From Pseudofabraea citricarpa (taxonomy: Eukaryota; Ascomycota; Leotiomycetes; Helotiales; Dermateaceae), in assembly GCA_029641185.1 (NCBI GenBank), contig JAPWGK010000010.1, positions 1,302,001 to 1,366,000 of the forward strand: a stretch of 64,000 bases of DNA. The letters run 5' to 3'. Position 1 is the first letter of the stretch. Every line of letters begins with the position of its first letter. Positions 60,558-64,000 of this stretch are shown one piece after another. Under the pieces are notes generated by a model. That model worked only from the letters and a program-made list of their open reading frames with translations. It was not told the origin of the DNA and ran no database searches. Position numbers and translations under genes: made by a program.

Positions 60558-60787
60558 GACTACCAAGCACAGAAAGCCAAATTCTATGGCAAGGAGTTGC
60601 TTGGTGGAGCATGAGAGATATTCCAGGAAAACAGCAGGTAGCTCTGCGACTTTTAGAAGGTTGACGCGCTCAAAGCTTCGCGACAGCCCGGACCGGATCA
60701 AGGTTGTTGCGCTATCTTTTTCCCCGGAGTTTGGCGGGACAATAAATCATTACTTACCCGACAGCTTCTCCCCTCCATCTGTCCAAA
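60558..60787. promoter_or_regulatory. Divergent NUP188-trpC promoter
   Basis: Only 230 bp separate the two start codons. There is no TATA box; the trpC side ends in a CT-rich leader. No TGAGTCA (Gcn4/CPC-1 site) is present here; the nearest lies at 61109-61115, across the 5' splice site of the trpC intron. Confidence 0.55.
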
Positions 60788-63120
60788 ATGCCTTCCCTCG
60801 ACCTAATTGACTACTCTCCTCAGCAGCCGCAGGCTGTAGAGCCCCTTGCAAATGCCAGTAATGTTGTGTTAATTGATAACTTTGATTCCTTTTCTTGGAA
60901 CATCTACCAGTATCTTGTCCTTGAGGGCGCAACAGTCACCGTCTATCGCAACGATGAAATCAGCGTTGAGAAGCTCGCAGCACTCAACCCTACTCAGCTC
61001 GTCATCAGCCCAGGTCCTGGACACCCAAAGACGGATTCAGGTGTAAGCAGAGATGCCATAAAGTATTTCGCTGGTAAAATACCCGTCTTTGGTGTCTGCA
61101 TGGGCCAGTGAGTCACCGCAACTTGATTGTATGGTTCGATGGCTAATTATAAACTAGACAATGTATACTGGATGTCTATGGTGGAGACGTGCGATTTGCT
61201 GGCGAAATCCTACATGGAAAGACTTCACCACTGCGACACGATTCTAAAGGTGTATATGCCGGTCTGCCTCAAGACCTACCCGTTACTCGATATCATTCAC
61301 TTGCCGGTACCCACCCTACACTGCCAGAATGCCTAGAGGTATCTTCTTGGATTGCAGCAGGCGTTGATGGCGGGAAGGGAGTTATTATGGGCGTTCGCCA
61401 TAAGGAATATGTGGTTGAGGGTGTTCAATATCATCCAGAAAGTATTTTAACGGCAGAGGGTCGGGTCATGCTGAAGAATTTTTTAAATATGAGAGGAGGC
61501 ACCTGGGCTGAGAATGAGGCCCATCAAAAGGAAGTTACTGCACAAACGAAACAGAGTTCCAATGGCAAAAAGGAGAACATTTTGGACAAGATCTTTGCGC
61601 ATCGGAAAGCAGCAGTTGCCCAGCAAAAGGAGATTCCGTCTCAACGACCAAGCGATCTTCAGGCAGCATACGAGCTTGATATTGCACCTCCACTCATCTC
61701 ATTTGAAAGTCGTCTCCGAAAATCACCATTCCCCTTGTCACTGATGGCTGAGATCAAGCGAGCATCACCATCCAAAGGCATAATATCATTATCGGCATGC
61801 GCTCCAGCCCAGGCCAGGACTTATGCGTTGGCGGGAGCAAGTGTGATATCTGTTCTTACGGAGCCTGAATGGTTCAAAGGTAGCATTGATGATCTTCGTG
61901 CCGTCCGACAAGCTCTCGAGGGAATGCCAAATCGACCTGCAGTATTGCGCAAAGAATTCATCTTTGAGGAGTATCAGATCTTGGAAGCTAGACTTGCAGG
62001 CGCCGATACAGTTTTGTTAATCGTGAAGATGCTTGACGTGGCTACTTTGACCCAACTGTATCATTACTCTCAATCACTGGGCATGGAACCTCTTGTCGAA
62101 GTTAATACTGCCGAAGAGATGTCGATAGCGGTAAAGCTTGGAGCCAAGGTGATTGGTGTCAATAACAGAAACCTTACCAGCTTTGAAGTAGATCTTGAGA
62201 CGACAAGCCGACTTTTGGATCAGGTGCCAAAGGAGACTATTGTCTGCGCGTTGAGTGGTATCTCTGGCTCTGAAGACGTCAAAGCTTATCAAAATAATGG
62301 CGTGGGAGCCGTCCTTGTCGGCGAGGCGCTAATGCGGGCCAAGGATACTGCAGCTTTCATTCGTGAGCTCCTAGGAGGATCAAAACCAGCTATCAAATCT
62401 AAGCCTGGAAGTCTCTTGGTTAAGATATGCGGTACGAGAAACCCAGAGACGGCTCTCGAGGCAGTTAAGGCCGGAGCTGACCTCATTGGAATGATACTTG
62501 TGCCGTCTAGGAGTCGTTATGTTCCACTTGAAGTTGCTATGGCTATTTCTAAAGTTGTTCATCAAAGTTTTGACTCATCAACACCCATTGAAAATACCCA
62601 CTTAGACGACAGTCAGGCATCAGACTTCTTTTCTCGTGCTACATCAAAGCTCACAAGCCGCCGCCCATTGCTGGTGGGTGTTTTCTTGAATCAGCCTCTC
62701 GAAGAGGTACTGGCTTTGCAAAAAGCCTATGATTTAGACATTGTACAACTTCATGGCGATGAACCGCTGGAATGGGCAAGTATTATACCTGTACCGGTTA
62801 TCCGCAGCTTCAAACCAAATCAGCCAGGTCTTGGTAGAAGAGGTTATCATACCATTCCACTTTTGGACTCTGCTGGCGGTGGATCTGGGAAACAATTGAA
62901 TATGGCAGAAGTCACGGATGTCTTAACCAAAGATCAAGGCCTAAGAGTCATGCTTGCAGGTGGCTTGAACCCAGATAATGTTGAAGCTGCTGTCAAAGCT
63001 GCTGGTGATATTGGCGATAGGATAATTGGCGTAGATGTGAGCAGTGGAGTCGAAGTCGACGGGGTGCAAAGCGTTGAAAAAATAAGGGCGTTCATCAAGG
63101 CTGCCAAAAGTGTTCGGTAA
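60788..63120 (+). CDS. trpC: Trifunctional tryptophan biosynthesis protein (anthranilate synthase II / IGP synthase / PRA isomerase)
   Basis: Two exons, 60788-61107 and 61158-63120, encode 760 residues; Aspergillus nidulans trpC is about the same length. The intron (gtgagt to actag) joins GVCMGQ to QCILDVYGG. The glutamine amidotransferase domain (about 27-215) has the nucleophile Cys104 in GVCMGQQ and the His-Glu pair in QYHPES (about 195-200). IGP synthase follows (about 246-495; [55 protein letters not shown]). PRA isomerase ends the chain (about 522-758; [51 protein letters not shown]). The first domain releases ammonia for TrpE-type component I, encoded elsewhere. All key motifs look intact. 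Confidence 0.97.
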
Positions 63121-64000
63121 ATGTTTTAGCCAGTTATTGCTACTGGATTCTGCTAGTTACATTAAAACCTGCAATTAATGTTGTGCAGCTTGTTTCCTTC
63201 CGCAATTAATCCTGAAGTGTTCATCGCTACTCCAGATACTTTCTCGCATCTGTTCTACGAAATACTAGAGGCTCGGTCTGCTATTAGCGACTTGGCATTC
63301 AGGGGCAACATCGCTAAATCTTGGCTCGGTTCCTCCAACCCTACCGACCCACTCGTACTCTATACCTTTTCTTAAAATCACTCCATATTTTCGATCACGG
63401 CATGTAGGTCGTGTTGCCTTGAGTCTCAGTTTGCAAGATGAGTCTTGACTTGTTTATCTTAACCACGCAGCAGTTAAAGATTATCTGCCGATCAAGATGG
63501 TCTAGGTGGCTAATCGCTAATAGATTCAATATGGTAATCTCACTGCAAAAGATGCATATTATTTTAGCAGAACATCATTAGCAGTCTTTGATTTGACAAA
63601 TTTTATGTGCAATTAAGTACTTATCTCACTCCGAGTTTGCTTTAGATGGTAACTTAGGAAATAAAAGCCCACAGCGTGCTATAGTTGTCACTATCAAAAA
63701 GGATCCACTATCTTAAAGTATGTGTGCACCTCCTAAAATATCTTCTCTAGGAGTTCCCTCTTGACATTAACTATTAATTGATATCGAAATGGCCCTTGAA
63801 CTTCTCTGCGTAGTCAACTTCACCGGAGTCTATGGCCGTAGATAACTCTTTCTATTATCTTCTGCATAAAACGTCAACCTCTACCAACACATATTCAGAT
63901 TTTCCCTTCTCACACCCGTACGACAAGCTCTTATATTCAATATCGACACATACTTTCGCGTCCTCCCCTTTCCACATCCATACAACAAGGTTTGAAGCCT
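63121..64000. other. Downstream flank of trpC and possible promoter of a gene beyond the window
   Basis: No supported gene. The final 120 bp are C/T/A-rich, like a leader of a plus-strand gene that would start past base 64000. Confidence 0.4.

Overview
The window is nuclear DNA of a filamentous ascomycete (Pezizomycotina). Leotiomycetes is my best guess for the class, but that is inference. The grounds are short GT-AG introns (mostly 45 to 115 bp), a trifunctional trpC gene (anthranilate synthase II, IGP synthase and PRA isomerase in one chain), a gEgh16/GAS1-type secreted protein, a fungal Zn-cluster regulator fragment, a Yen1/GEN1 nuclease and a Nup188 that aligns well with the filamentous-fungal form. 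I see no rRNA, tRNA, CRISPR array or intact large transposon.

Layout. 0-4 kb: the 3' part of a fungal transcription-factor gene, a Gfo/Idh/MocA oxidoreductase (-) and a small DUF336/GlcG-like protein (+). 4-11.5 kb: non-coding stretches around the ribosomal protein eL27 gene (-, with a 7-nt first and an 8-nt last coding exon), the gEgh16-type secreted protein (+) and a candidate 30-residue cysteine-tailed peptide gene. 11.5-18 kb: mitochondrial-type seryl-tRNA synthetase (-), an Arp10-type dynactin subunit (-) and, divergent from it, the Holliday-junction resolvase GEN1/YEN1 (+). 18-27 kb: a BTB-domain protein (+), an unrecognised serine/proline-rich protein (-) and a calponin-homology actin-binding protein (+). 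28.8-35.7 kb: a 2281-residue protein containing about 17 tandem helical repeats. 38-41.5 kb: phosphoinositide-specific phospholipase C (-). 54.8-63.1 kb: nucleoporin Nup188 (-) and trpC (+), sharing a 230-bp divergent promoter.

Between the phospholipase C start (41482) and the NUP188 stop (54836) lies a 13.4-kb stretch with no convincing gene. It is packed with microsatellites and homopurine/homopyrimidine runs, and contains one exact-looking 133-bp direct duplication (45371-45503 and 46113-46245) that could be the terminal repeats of a miniature LTR element or a copied promoter/leader.

The genes are mostly unrelated housekeeping functions (translation, tryptophan synthesis, nuclear pore, dynactin, DNA repair, lipid signalling). 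There is no obvious biosynthetic cluster or defence island. The least explained items are the repeat-built giant protein, the 13-kb gene-poor block with its duplication, and the tiny cysteine-tailed ORF. Exon boundaries were placed by eye from splice signals and reading-frame continuity, and protein identities come from recalled family features rather than a search.
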